NCBI GenBank assembly: GCA_001464665.1
Contig: LNDP01000015.1
Span: 310,001 to 374,000 of the forward strand
Length of the DNA: 64,000 nt
Reading direction: 5' to 3'
From: Acidobacteria bacterium Ga0074141
GTDB lineage: Bacteria; Acidobacteriota; Blastocatellia; Pyrinomonadales; Pyrinomonadaceae
This document shows positions 45,129 through 54,646 of this stretch, piece by piece. Within the stretch, counting starts at the first letter, position 1. Every line of letters starts with the position of its first letter. A program made the translations under genes and the position numbers. The notes under the pieces are model-generated. The model was not told the DNA's origin. It was given only the letters and a program-made list of their open reading frames with translations, and searched no databases.

Positions 45129-47015
45129 ATGTCCAAACCTAAACTGATCTACATTGTTATCCCCACACTGCTGGTCGTCGGCCTTTTGCCGCTGATTCTT
45201 ACCGGCTGGTTCCTCTCCGAAAGGAGCGGGACGGAGCTGCGTGCTGTTGAAAACCGATATCAGATACAGCTTGTCCAAGAAAAGGCCCGCTCGCTTGAGA
45301 TGTTCCTTCAGCGGCAGCTCGATCTTGTCGGCGGCCTTTCCAGCGGATTCGCGCTTGCCGGAACGCCTGAGATCTATAGTCAGGTGCGAACGGATATGCA
45401 GCTCGAAGACAAGCTGCGCGAGAATCCCGATGTTTTGGCACTTTTCGTTACGCCGCCGGCCGGCGAAACGCTTGCACTCTATCGGCCGGGGAATATTGGC
45501 AAACAGCAGATCGATTCGATCGCAAGCACGTTGATCGCTTCCTCGCAGGGCTCGGCTACGATGATCTCGAGAGCAACGGTCGCCGAGGGCTCGAATGAAA
45601 GTGTAGTGGCGATCGGCTCGCGGATCGGCGGAAAAGACGGAGCAGGCTCCGTTATCGCCATCGTCAGTCTCACAAATATCGGCAAAATACTCGTCGGCAA
45701 GGACGCGGTTTCCGAGGAGCAGATGTGGGCCGCCGGCTTGCCGATCATTTTGATCGTGGACGGTGCCGGACGTGCGATATTCCATCCGGACCCGCAGGTC
45801 GCCCAGCAGCAGCGTCCGCTTACCTCACTTAGGATCGTTAGCGAATGGCAGCAGTCGAGCGAACAGATTCAGTCCGGTCTCGTGCCTTTTGTCGGTGAAT
45901 TCGGCGGAAATGAGCACTCGATGATCGGAGCATACTCCACAGTTGACTTCGGCCAGAATGCGAAATTTGGCGTCATCACAATGCAGGACGAGGCAAAGGC
46001 CCTTGCTTCGGTCGGCGAGATGCGCACGCAGACGTGGATCATCAGCCTCGCGTTCGGGCTCTTTGCGTCGCTATTCGGTCTTTTTGTGGCGCGCCAGCTT
46101 GCGCAGCCGATCTTACGCCTCTCCGTGGCCGCCGAAACTGTCGCAAATGGCGACCTTTCGACCCGTGTCGAGGTAGGCGGTGTTAAAGAAACTGCAACGC
46201 TCGGTTCTGCTTTTAATACAATGAGCGACCGGCTCGAAGAGCACATCCGCCGGCTCGCACAAGCCGCTCAAGAGAATCGCGAGCTATTCGTCGGCACGGT
46301 CAAGGCTCTTGCCGCCGCAATTGACGGAAAAGACAAATATACACGAGGCCACTCCGAGCGCGTCGCTCGCATTTCGGTTGCGATCGGCAAGGAGATGAAC
46401 CTACCCGAGGATGAGCTCGAAGCTCTCCGCATTAGTGCCTTGCTGCACGACGTCGGCAAGATCGCCATTGACGACAGCATTCTCAAAAAGCCCGCTGCTC
46501 TCACATCTGAAGAGTTTGACATCATGAAGACGCATCCGGTCAAGGGTTACAAGATCATGTCGCAGATACCGGGAATGGACGCGTTCCTCCCGGGAATGTA
46601 TATGCATCACGAGATGGTCAACGGCGAAGGCTATCCGCAGGGGCTAAAGGGCGATGAGATACCGCTGCAAGGAAAGATCGTCTCCGTCGCAGATACTTTC
46701 GATGCAATGACCATCGACCGGCCGTATTCCAAGGGAATGGTCCTCAGCGAGGCCCTTGATCGGATTCGGGGACTTGTCGGCACACGCTACGACGGCGCAG
46801 TTGTTGAAGCGCTTGTCCGCGGATGTCAAAAAGGCTTGATCGGCCGCGGCGTCGTTCAGCAGATCGCGACCAATGTCAAAGAAGGCGAGCGCGGAGTAAA
46901 TGTTGGCATCGCACAAAATCTTAAACTAAACAGCGGCCATGATTCGGCCGAGCTCCCTCAAGTTGGAAACAATGGAGTTACAGGAGCACAAGCTACAAGA
47001 AACGTGGCAGGTTGA
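45129..47015 (+). CDS. HD-GYP c-di-GMP phosphodiesterase with cache and HAMP domains
   Basis: A 628-residue membrane sensor that would hydrolyse cyclic di-GMP. Helix 1 (LIYIVIPTLLVVGLLPLILTGWFL) is followed by a periplasmic dCache-like region (about 35-290), helix 2 (TWIISLAFGLFASLFGLFVA), a HAMP linker and the HD-GYP domain (about 410-580). Catalytic residues are intact: HSERVA, HDVGKI, MHHEMVNGEGYP and VADTFDAMT. The frame opens at a TTG (45057), but that lies in the promoter region; ATG 45129 is preferred. The next gene starts inside its last 44 bases, so the two are translationally linked. Confidence 0.93.
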   Translation: MSKPKLIYIVIPTLLVVGLLPLILTGWFLSERSGTELRAVENRYQIQLVQEKARSLEMFLQRQLDLVGGLSSGFALAGTPEIYSQVRTDMQLEDKLRENPDVLALFVTPPAGETLALYRPGNIGKQQIDSIASTLIASSQGSATMISRATVAEGSNESVVAIGSRIGGKDGAGSVIAIVSLTNIGKILVGKDAVSEEQMWAAGLPIILIVDGAGRAIFHPDPQVAQQQRPLTSLRIVSEWQQSSEQIQSGLVPFVGEFGGNEHSMIGAYSTVDFGQNAKFGVITMQDEAKALASVGEMRTQTWIISLAFGLFASLFGLFVARQLAQPILRLSVAAETVANGDLSTRVEVGGVKETATLGSAFNTMSDRLEEHIRRLAQAAQENRELFVGTVKALAAAIDGKDKYTRGHSERVARISVAIGKEMNLPEDELEALRISALLHDVGKIAIDDSILKKPAALTSEEFDIMKTHPVKGYKIMSQIPGMDAFLPGMYMHHEMVNGEGYPQGLKGDEIPLQGKIVSVADTFDAMTIDRPYSKGMVLSEALDRIRGLVGTRYDGAVVEALVRGCQKGLIGRGVVQQIATNVKEGERGVNVGIAQNLKLNSGHDSAELPQVGNNGVTGAQATRNVAG

Positions 47016-48609
47016 GGTCGGCGGAGCCGTTTACGAAGCTCAATTCGCCGAACTTCCCGACTGGATAAGCGAGGGTTCGCTGCAGCCTGATGATAAGGTA
47101 CGGCGAGGCAATCTTCGTTGGATCGAGGCTCGCAAAGTACCGCAGCTTGTCCCCTTTTTCAATGCGAAGGCGAAGGGCGAACCTCTGCCGGTAGTGGTCA
47201 CCGAAACGACGCACTCGGCGGAGCCGGTTGATCAGAAAGTAAATCAAACGACGGTAAATGCTACGCCCGAGCCGCCGCCGGTTGTTCTACCCGCTACTAC
47301 GACATTCAAGGCTAAGACACCGTCTGCAAACGACAACAGCCATTGTATAAACCACGCTGACGTTCCCGCGAAGTATGTGTGTTCCGCGTGTGAAACCGGC
47401 TTCTGCAAGGCGTGTCCGAAATCTTACGGCGGCAGCGTACGGACCTGTCCGCTGTGCGGGGAGCTCTGCCGAGAGGCCGGAGCGATGGCAGCAGCGGGCA
47501 TTTCTGCAAGTTCGGCCGGTCTTGATGGAGACTCCTTCGGTTTTGGAGATCTTGGCTATTCGTTCGGGCATCCGTTCAAGTTCGGGACGAGTCTTGTACT
47601 CGGCGGCATCCTTTACACTTTCCTTTCGGTCGCACAATCAGGAGCCGGTATCGGCAGCATATTCATGGTTGCAGCGGCTTTGATAGCCGTGATGGCTACC
47701 AACGCCATCACGTTTGGCATTCTGGCAAACACGGTAGATCAGTTCTCGAAAGGGGCTGTTGATGCCAACTTTATGCCGGAGTTCGAGGATTTCTCGATCT
47801 GGGAAGACGTTGTCCATCCATTCTTCTTGAGCCTTGCTGCATATATATCGAGCTTCGGGCCATTCATCCTGGCGGCGATCATCGGGGTTTATCTGATCTT
47901 CAGCGCGGTCAGCAGCAAGGTCGAATCGATCAACGCAGATCTCGAACGCATACCGGGCACGCACTATTATTCTCAACGTGATGTTGCTGAGCAGTCGACG
48001 GATGTAAAGCGAGTGCTTACGGAGATCGCCGAAGGCAAAGATGAACAGATCGGCAGCGTGATACAGCCGGGTGGCGAGCCCACGCCGGTCTTCGATGAAG
48101 ACGCACGCGAGCAGGAGGAGCTTTGGGCTATGGCCCAGGAGCATCGAAAGGTTCAGCTCGAATCCGTCGTTGGCCCATCGCCGGAGACTCGCGACGCGCA
48201 GTTTCAGGAGTTTCTGACGGGATTTCTCCAGCTTGCGGCACCGCTGGTTGTGGTACTTATGTTGACCTTCCTTTGGGGTCTGTTCTTGTACCCCGCGGCA
48301 TGTGCTGTTGCAGGTTACACTCGCTCTTTTATGGCAACGATCAATCCCGCCACGGCTTTAAACACCATCCGTCATCTTGGGGTCGATTATGTCAAGCTTC
48401 TTCTTTTCGGTTTGATGCTATCCATTCTCTCGGGTATCGTTATCGCAATCCCGACGATGTTGCTGACGCCGTTCGATATGCCGGGAGTTGGGAATCTGCC
48501 GGCAAAGGCGGTCGGTGCATTCATTGGATTCTATTTCTGGGCGGTGTACTGCTGCCTGATAGGTTTGATGCTTTTCCGCAACCGCGACAAGCTGGCGTTA
48601 CCTTCTTAG
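46972..48609 (+). CDS. GYF_2/B-box zinc-finger membrane protein
   Basis: A 545-residue protein. The N terminus (about 5-55: WQVEVGGAVYEAQFAELPDWISEGSLQPDDKVRRGNLRWIEA) is a GYF_2-like small domain. A Pro/Thr linker leads to a B-box-type zinc finger (CINHADVPAKYVCSACETGFCKACPK, plus CPLCGELC). After that come four to six membrane helices with a charged cytoplasmic segment between helix groups, where an EQEELWAMAQEHRK coiled stretch is seen. The C-terminal part resembles YIP1/DUF-type membrane proteins. The start codon overlaps the end of the HD-GYP gene by 44 bases in another frame. Its job is unknown; the pairing suggests an output or partner of c-di-GMP signalling. Confidence 0.78.
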   Translation: MELQEHKLQETWQVEVGGAVYEAQFAELPDWISEGSLQPDDKVRRGNLRWIEARKVPQLVPFFNAKAKGEPLPVVVTETTHSAEPVDQKVNQTTVNATPEPPPVVLPATTTFKAKTPSANDNSHCINHADVPAKYVCSACETGFCKACPKSYGGSVRTCPLCGELCREAGAMAAAGISASSAGLDGDSFGFGDLGYSFGHPFKFGTSLVLGGILYTFLSVAQSGAGIGSIFMVAAALIAVMATNAITFGILANTVDQFSKGAVDANFMPEFEDFSIWEDVVHPFFLSLAAYISSFGPFILAAIIGVYLIFSAVSSKVESINADLERIPGTHYYSQRDVAEQSTDVKRVLTEIAEGKDEQIGSVIQPGGEPTPVFDEDAREQEELWAMAQEHRKVQLESVVGPSPETRDAQFQEFLTGFLQLAAPLVVVLMLTFLWGLFLYPAACAVAGYTRSFMATINPATALNTIRHLGVDYVKLLLFGLMLSILSGIVIAIPTMLLTPFDMPGVGNLPAKAVGAFIGFYFWAVYCCLIGLMLFRNRDKLALPS

Positions 48610-48633
48610 GCTGCGTCACATAAGCGAAAAAGG

Positions 48634-48663
48634 CCCGTGCGTTGTTCAGCGCACGGGTTTTTT
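48634..48663 (+). terminator. Intrinsic terminator before ftsY
   Basis: CCCGTGCG, an eight-base loop and CGCACGGG are followed by TTTTTT, the textbook form. It ends the HD-GYP/zinc-finger transcript 30 bases before the ftsY start, so ftsY must have its own promoter; a TATACT box at 48665-48670 is a possible -10. Confidence 0.88.
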
Positions 48664-48692
48664 CTATACTCAAAGTTTCGCGGTTGGATTTT

Positions 48693-49721
48693 ATGGCATT
48701 TTGGCGCAGGAAAAAGGAAGTCCCTTTCTCGACATCGGTACTCGGGCTCGATAAGTCCATTGAGGAATTAAAGGCCCAAGAAGAGGCGATCGAAAAGGAA
48801 CTCGGCGTTCGTTTTTCGAAGGCGATCGCAAAGACGCGGGACTCGCTCAATGACCGGCTCGACGCCGTTTTTGAGGGTCGAAAGCAGATCGACGAAGGGC
48901 TTTTGGACGAGCTGGAAGAGATGCTGATCTCGACCGACATCGGCGTTAACACGACGATGCAGGTGCTGGAAGCGGTCAGGAAAGGCGTTTCGCGTAAAGA
49001 GATCAGCGACATCGACGCTCTCAAGGCGACGATGAAGAACGAATTGCTCGGGATACTTGGGCATTCGACCGGCGGCATTGCGTCTGAAACGGCTGTGGAT
49101 CTTACGATTCGGCCGTATGTGCTGATGGTCGTCGGCGTCAACGGCGTCGGCAAGACCACAACGATCGGAAAGCTCTCGCAGCGGATAAAGAACGAAGGAA
49201 ACGAGGTGCTCATCTGCGCTGCCGATACGTTTAGGGCAGCGGCTTCGGACCAGCTTGAGATCTGGGCCGGGCGGGCCGGCGTGCCGATAATTCAACAAAA
49301 GCAGGGAACGGACCCGGCGGCGGTGCTCTTTGACGCATTGCAGGCGGCGAAGTCGCGATCGGCAGACGTGCTGATAGTCGATACCGCCGGACGGCTTCAC
49401 AACAAAGCGAATCTGATGGCTGAGCTCGAGAAGATGAAGCGTATTGCTGCACGCGAGGTCGAGGGAGCTCCGCATGAGACGCTGCTCGTGATCGATGCCG
49501 TTACCGGACAGAACGGGCTTGAGCAGGCTCGGCAGTTTACTAAGGTCGCGAACGTAACCGGCATTGTGCTCACAAAGCTCGACGGCACGGCTAAAGGCGG
49601 AATTGCGGTTGCGATCTCAAAGGAACTCAACCTACCGATACGATATGTAGGAATCGGCGAGCAGGTCGATGACCTGATGGTTTTCGACGCCGAGCGTTAT
49701 GTAAACAGCCTTTTCAATTAG
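48693..49721 (+). CDS. ftsY: Signal recognition particle receptor FtsY
   Basis: A 342-residue SRP GTPase that docks ribosome-SRP complexes at the inner membrane. An N domain (about 35-125) is followed by the G domain with P-loop [42 protein letters not shown] and the closing [19 protein letters not shown]. The acidic A domain of E. coli FtsY is absent, replaced by a short basic start (AFWRRKKEV), as in many non-enteric bacteria. The chosen ATG lies just after a terminator; an open upstream ATG would overlap the terminator stem. RibD follows 30 bases later. Confidence 0.96.
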   Translation: MAFWRRKKEVPFSTSVLGLDKSIEELKAQEEAIEKELGVRFSKAIAKTRDSLNDRLDAVFEGRKQIDEGLLDELEEMLISTDIGVNTTMQVLEAVRKGVSRKEISDIDALKATMKNELLGILGHSTGGIASETAVDLTIRPYVLMVVGVNGVGKTTTIGKLSQRIKNEGNEVLICAADTFRAAASDQLEIWAGRAGVPIIQQKQGTDPAAVLFDALQAAKSRSADVLIVDTAGRLHNKANLMAELEKMKRIAAREVEGAPHETLLVIDAVTGQNGLEQARQFTKVANVTGIVLTKLDGTAKGGIAVAISKELNLPIRYVGIGEQVDDLMVFDAERYVNSLFN

Positions 49722-49751
49722 ACCGGCCGAAGGCGGCCAAGAGGACGATAA

Positions 49752-50855
49752 TTGAACGAATATACCGAAAAAGATCTTGAGCATATGCTGCGGGCCCTTG
49801 ATCTCTCCCGCGCCGGAATTGGGCTTGTTTCGCCGAACCCGTTGGTTGGTTGCGTGGTCGTTTCAAAAAGCGGCGAAGTGATCGGCGAAGGCACATACAT
49901 CAAGAGCGATGTCACGCACGCCGAAGTCATCGCTTTGATGAAGGCCGGAACAAATGCGGCCGGCGGCACCGCCTACGTCTCGCTCGAACCACACGACCAT
50001 CACGGTAAGACCCCGCCTTGCACCGAAGCACTGATCAACGCCGGGATCTCGCGCGTCGTTTGCCCGATCGAGGATCCGAATCCGCTTGTTTCAGGAAAGG
50101 GCTTTGACCATCTTCGATCGGCTGGCGTCGAGGTTGTGACGGGAATTCTCGCCGAAGAGGCCGCTCGCATTAACGAAAAGTTCATATGCTGGCACAGGAA
50201 TGGAAGGCCGTTTGTTCACCTAAAGCTCGCGATGTCTCTTGATGGCCGCATCTCGCTCAAGAACAGCGTCTCGACCGCACTTTCGGGCGAAGCTGCCCAG
50301 CAACGAGTTCACGAACTCCGGCACGAGCACGATGCGATAATGGTTGGAGCGACGACCGCTTCAGTCGATGACCCTTCGTTGACCGACCGCAGCGGAAAGC
50401 CACGGCTGCGGACTCTTGCTCGTGTAATTTTGGACAATAGCCTTCGATTGCCGACGAGCTCAAAGCTCGCCACAACCACCGACGAAGCTCCGACTTTCGT
50501 TCTAACCAACTGCATTGACCCGGAACGCGTCAGTCCGCTCCAGGAAAAGGGTGTTGACGTAATACTGCTCGAGGGTGGAGCGAGGAATCTTGTAGGCGTG
50601 CTCGCTGAACTGAAACGTCGCGAGATCCAAAGCATTTTGGTCGAGGGCGGAACGGCGGTCGCCGGAGCCTTCATCGACGCGAAGCTGGTCGATAAGGTAA
50701 CGTTCATTCTCGCTCCGCTAGTGATCGGCGGAAGCGAAGCACCGAATGCGGTCGGCGGCAGCGGTGCTGAATCACTAGCTGAAGCTGTAAAGCTCCGAAA
50801 CGTCACCATCACCCGCCTTGGCGACGACATCGAGATCACCGGCTACCCGAGCTAA
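49752..50855 (+). CDS. ribD: Riboflavin biosynthesis protein RibD (deaminase/reductase)
   Basis: A 367-residue bifunctional enzyme for steps two and three of riboflavin synthesis. The deaminase half (1-145) has HAE (H56, E58) and the PPC ligand C90. The reductase half has LKLAMSLDGRISL, VGATTASVDDPSLTDR and LVEGGTAVAGAF. The start is TTG 49752, supported by a GAGGA box six bases upstream and the family N terminus EKDLEHMLRALDLSR. One zinc ligand is odd: the first Cys of the usual EPCxHxGxTPPC is His (H81), at exactly the E. coli spacing (25 after the first His, 9 before the last Cys). No other riboflavin gene is adjacent. Confidence 0.95.
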   Translation: MNEYTEKDLEHMLRALDLSRAGIGLVSPNPLVGCVVVSKSGEVIGEGTYIKSDVTHAEVIALMKAGTNAAGGTAYVSLEPHDHHGKTPPCTEALINAGISRVVCPIEDPNPLVSGKGFDHLRSAGVEVVTGILAEEAARINEKFICWHRNGRPFVHLKLAMSLDGRISLKNSVSTALSGEAAQQRVHELRHEHDAIMVGATTASVDDPSLTDRSGKPRLRTLARVILDNSLRLPTSSKLATTTDEAPTFVLTNCIDPERVSPLQEKGVDVILLEGGARNLVGVLAELKRREIQSILVEGGTAVAGAFIDAKLVDKVTFILAPLVIGGSEAPNAVGGSGAESLAEAVKLRNVTITRLGDDIEITGYPS

Positions 50856-50875
50856 TTACTCAATTGCGTTAGTGT

Positions 50876-52345
50876 TCACGCGTTCGTCATGAACCCGAGA
50901 TCGGTGACAGGGAAGTTGCCGATATTCGGAAAGACGAATGGCATATCCGCTTGGCTCAGACCAAACCAGCGGGCAAGCGTTCCCGCGTATTGCTCGACGG
51001 AGGCCGTCGGGATCCACCGTCCTCTGGCACCGGTGCCGAAATCGGCGTCGTCCGGGCCGTTGTTGACCAGGGTCGGGAATGGTGTGCCGTTCGACGAGTT
51101 GATCCCGTAAAAGTCCGACGCAGTTACCGCACCGCCGATGACGAACTGATGATTCGCCCAGCCGTGGTCGCTGCCGACGTTCGCACCTGTTCCGGCGGGA
51201 TCGAATGTTCGGTTGAAATCCGTCAAAGTAAACTGCGTGACCTTGTCTGCAATGCCTTGTGCTGCCATCTCATCATAGAAGGCCCGAGAAGCTTGGCTGA
51301 AATGTGTCAGCAAACCCTGCTGGCCAAGAAGCTGACCATTGTGCGTATCAAAACCATCAAGCGAACAATAAAAGACCTGACGATTTACCCTGAGCGAACT
51401 GCGGGCCTTGATCATTCGCGCGATCTGCTTTAGTTGATTACCTAAATCCGTGGCCGGGAATACGACACTAACCTCGTTCGCAGAGTTGAGTGTCCGGCTG
51501 ATCCGAAGGGCTTCGCTCTGGATGCTATTTGACGCTTCGACCATGTCCTGGCCGTTCTCAACAAGGAGTTGTGCCTCAAGTGCCGCAAGCCGTGCGTTAG
51601 CGATTGGCGTTCCGTTGTAGCCGGTCAAAGAAAAGATCGAACTCAGCGGCGTCGGTGCCGGTCCGATCGAGAGCGGCTGCTCATTTTCCCCAACCGCGAA
51701 AAGACGTGGGCCCACGACAGACGAGACAGTTGGGACGAGGCGGTTCGGGTTAGAGCCGATGGTCATCTTGTCCGCTATTCGCCCGCCCCAACCGCTGAGC
51801 ATTACTGCGTCCGCCCGGGAGTGGTGATGCTGCTGCGTTTGGTCGGTGTGCGAGAAAAGATTCCGCGGCCGCACTGACGGATCGGCCTGAAACTGGGCAC
51901 GCGTGATGGGCATCATGAGCGGCCCGACACCGCTGACAACAGCCATTGTCCCTGTTCCCCATAGCGGATGAAGCCCCGGATTTATACCATTCGCCACAGT
52001 GCCGAACGCCGGGTGAAGACCGTAGGCCGATCCGCCGATCCGCGGCACTGCTATCGGAAGCAGAGATTTCTGCGACAGGGCAAGTCCGCGTGGTCCACGT
52101 GCCTGAAAATAATGATCGTAGCCGCTGACCGATTGGTCCGAATGGAGCGGCACGATCGTGTTATTGCCGTCATTCCCACCGTTGAAATAGATACAAACGA
52201 GTGCACGGTAGTCCTGCGGCTCGTCGCCGGATGGGGATTGGGCAAGTGCGCTCATCAGTCCAAAAGGCTGCGGACCCGAGACAAGTCCGGCCATCGTAAG
52301 GCCGGCACCGGCATGTGCGAGAAATCGTCTTCTGGAGATTGTCAT
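50876..52345 (-). CDS. DUF1501 secreted protein with Tat signal
   Basis: A 489-residue DUF1501 protein. The N terminus MTISRRRFLAHAGAGLTMAGLVSG is a twin-arginine signal (SRRRFL). The body has the sulphatase-like features of this family, with YFNGGNDGNNTIVPL, SHTDQTQQHHHSRAD, FDTHNGQL and FTLTDFNRTFDPAGTGANVGSDHGWANH. DUF1501 proteins are almost always paired with DUF1800 proteins and occur in Planctomycetes, Acidobacteria and Proteobacteria. The function is not known, though export is clear. It starts three bases after the DUF1800 stop on the same strand. Confidence 0.93.
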   Translation of the reverse strand: MTISRRRFLAHAGAGLTMAGLVSGPQPFGLMSALAQSPSGDEPQDYRALVCIYFNGGNDGNNTIVPLHSDQSVSGYDHYFQARGPRGLALSQKSLLPIAVPRIGGSAYGLHPAFGTVANGINPGLHPLWGTGTMAVVSGVGPLMMPITRAQFQADPSVRPRNLFSHTDQTQQHHHSRADAVMLSGWGGRIADKMTIGSNPNRLVPTVSSVVGPRLFAVGENEQPLSIGPAPTPLSSIFSLTGYNGTPIANARLAALEAQLLVENGQDMVEASNSIQSEALRISRTLNSANEVSVVFPATDLGNQLKQIARMIKARSSLRVNRQVFYCSLDGFDTHNGQLLGQQGLLTHFSQASRAFYDEMAAQGIADKVTQFTLTDFNRTFDPAGTGANVGSDHGWANHQFVIGGAVTASDFYGINSSNGTPFPTLVNNGPDDADFGTGARGRWIPTASVEQYAGTLARWFGLSQADMPFVFPNIGNFPVTDLGFMTNA

Positions 52346-52348
52346 TGG

Positions 52349-54499
52349 TTACCTCTGGATCTGATAGGCCGAGGAAACGGCGATCAAATAAACCGCGGTC
52401 TTTATCCTAAGCGTTGGATTCGTTATCGGGACGGCGACAACGGCCTTCAATATCGCATCGCGTTGTCCGGAATGCATCCTGCCGTGCATCATTCTTACGT
52501 TGAGGGCATCGAGCAGCATGCCGCCGCTCGGGTCGGCCTCAGCGGCTGGCAAGAACTCGCCGAAGGTCAGGGAAGTGCCACGGAGCGAGTCTGTCGCGTT
52601 CGGCGTTAGCCCATCAAAGATCAGCGTGTGCAGGAAATTAGTTCGCCGGGTTGATGTATTCGTGTTCAGCAATTCGAACTCAGGAGCAAGGATAGTTGTT
52701 CCCGGCACGTTGTAATCCGGCGAGAAGTAGTTGAAGACGGTCGGCGAGTTGAACGGATTCTGGCCCATTAGGTTTGCATAGCTCGCCAGGGCTCCGTCGC
52801 TCCGGTTCTCACCGTTGAAATCAAGTGCCGGAAAGATCCGCGCAAGGTTCGTGATCAGCTGGACAGGTTCGCGGAGTTTGCCGTAACGCGGGTCGGACTT
52901 TGCGTCTCCGCGTGCTTCGGGGTCAAGAAGGATCGCCCGCAGCAGTGCCTTCATATCGCCGCGTGGGCTGCCCGTTTCACCATTGAATACGGCAGCTACG
53001 CGTTCGACGTAAGCCGGCGATGGATCGCTCGTAACCATCTGCTGGATCATCAGCTTCCCGATGAACGGCCCGAGGTTCGGGTGGTGAAAGATATTGTCGA
53101 GCGCCGTGTTCAATGACTGTTCGGCATAGTTCCTTATCTGTTCCGGGTCGGTGCAATTCTCACATGCCGGAATGATCGGATGCGGAGCGTTTGGATATTG
53201 CAACAGCGTCTTTGCCGAGAGGTCGTGATTGGCCGGATTGAGGATCATCGGATCCTTATAATTGACGATGCCCGGCGATGAGTTCTCGCAGGTGATGTTG
53301 CAATAGGTCCAACCCGTCAGAACCTTTGTAAACGAATTGACCGTTTCTTGGTCGTAGGTCGGTATCGGCTGGCCGTTCTGGCCGAGCCGCGGCCTGCCAT
53401 CGGGATAGAGTTCATAGAGTCCAATGGAAAAAAGCTGCAGGATCTCTCGCGGGAAATTCTCGTTCGGATTTGCCCGCGTGCTCCGAACCATATCGAGGTA
53501 ATGCCCCATCGCCGGATTGAGCGTCATATCGTACATCAACTGGCGATAGTTTCCGAAAGCATTCTCCGAGAGTACTTTGTGATACGCGATCGCGTGGCTG
53601 CTCTGTTGAACGGTCAGGCCAGACGTGACCCAGATCTGGCTTAGTGACCACGCCGTTCGATGGCGTAGCTGTGCATCACCGTAGAGGGCCTCGGTAAAGA
53701 ACCACCTCTGTAGCGGGATCATTGTGTAACGCTCGCGATAGCAGTGCGGGAAAGTCGAAAGGCTGCAATCCATCGGCGGATTCGTCGGCGATTGCGGCGG
53801 GTTCGGATAGGCAAAGGTCGGATACGGGGCCTCAAATTGTTCGGCAAGCCAAGTCCGAAGGCCGATGCGACGCAGTCGCATATCAAGAATCGGCGAGGGG
53901 CCAAACGCCGCCTGCTCTGCAAATCGCTTTCGGTCGCCTGCGAATCGGTAACCGACATATTCGGCGTCGGTAGACGTGATTCCTGCGGGCCTCGTGACCT
54001 TCGGAATTTCGATCCCGCCGGTACTGCCGAGTCCGATCTTCAGCATATTTGAGGCATTACCCCGCCAGCTTACGTAGATTAGCGAATCACCATCGGCGGC
54101 GGGTTGGCCGCGAAAACCGCTCCGATCGAAGAGGCGAAAGTTAAGGGCGAACTCGGACTTCGAAATACGGCGGAGTTCCTGGACCTCAAGTTCAAATGTC
54201 TTGCCGCTACGCTGCTTGAGAAAGACCCGGACGGAATTTGCACCTTCGTTCTCGCGCGGTTCGATCCCGCGAATGTACGAGATCACGGACGATTCGGCTG
54301 AGGGATACAATACCGTAAGCTCTCGGCCGTGCTGCTGTCTGAACGTCGGAGCCGCTTCACGGACCAGTATTCTTTCCGCATCGCTACCGGCAACAAGGAT
54401 CGGCACAGGCGAATTCGGGTTTGGATCCTCCTGAGCACTGACGGCGAAGGATGCGAGCACGAGAGCGAGGGCCGAGCGTAGGTAAATATGTCGTTTCAT
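52349..54499 (-). CDS. DUF1800 family secreted protein
   Basis: A 716-residue exported protein with signal peptide RSALALVLASFAVSA. The N-terminal 180 residues are a beta domain special to this longer form (SYIRGIEPRENEGANSVRVFLKQRSGKTFELEVQELR). The DUF1800 body follows: LRTWLAEQFEAPY, RWFFTEALYG, HRTAWSLSQIWVTSG, NPNENFPREILQLFSIGLYEL, FTKVLTGW, GPFIGKLMIQQMVTSDPSPAYVERVAAVFNG, and the closing NSPTVFNYFSPDY. It is the upstream partner of the DUF1501 gene, and the pair are probably co-exported. The pairing is well known, the role is not. Confidence 0.93.
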   Translation of the reverse strand: MKRHIYLRSALALVLASFAVSAQEDPNPNSPVPILVAGSDAERILVREAAPTFRQQHGRELTVLYPSAESSVISYIRGIEPRENEGANSVRVFLKQRSGKTFELEVQELRRISKSEFALNFRLFDRSGFRGQPAADGDSLIYVSWRGNASNMLKIGLGSTGGIEIPKVTRPAGITSTDAEYVGYRFAGDRKRFAEQAAFGPSPILDMRLRRIGLRTWLAEQFEAPYPTFAYPNPPQSPTNPPMDCSLSTFPHCYRERYTMIPLQRWFFTEALYGDAQLRHRTAWSLSQIWVTSGLTVQQSSHAIAYHKVLSENAFGNYRQLMYDMTLNPAMGHYLDMVRSTRANPNENFPREILQLFSIGLYELYPDGRPRLGQNGQPIPTYDQETVNSFTKVLTGWTYCNITCENSSPGIVNYKDPMILNPANHDLSAKTLLQYPNAPHPIIPACENCTDPEQIRNYAEQSLNTALDNIFHHPNLGPFIGKLMIQQMVTSDPSPAYVERVAAVFNGETGSPRGDMKALLRAILLDPEARGDAKSDPRYGKLREPVQLITNLARIFPALDFNGENRSDGALASYANLMGQNPFNSPTVFNYFSPDYNVPGTTILAPEFELLNTNTSTRRTNFLHTLIFDGLTPNATDSLRGTSLTFGEFLPAAEADPSGGMLLDALNVRMMHGRMHSGQRDAILKAVVAVPITNPTLRIKTAVYLIAVSSAYQIQR

Positions 54500-54646
54500 A
54501 AGCGAAAAGGTCGATCACCAAAGTTACGCGAATGGCAAAAAACAAGAACGATAAATTTATAAGCGAATTGGGCCGATTTCACAACCCTAAACCGTGCACT
54601 GAGGCGGGCTTGCTGAAGTCGGCCGCTGCGCCTAAACTCGTTCAGA

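Noticed and set aside
50876-54499. DUF1800-DUF1501 pair as a new system
   Set aside because: The pair is already well known by co-occurrence in several phyla, and nothing unusual beyond the longer N-terminal domain was seen.
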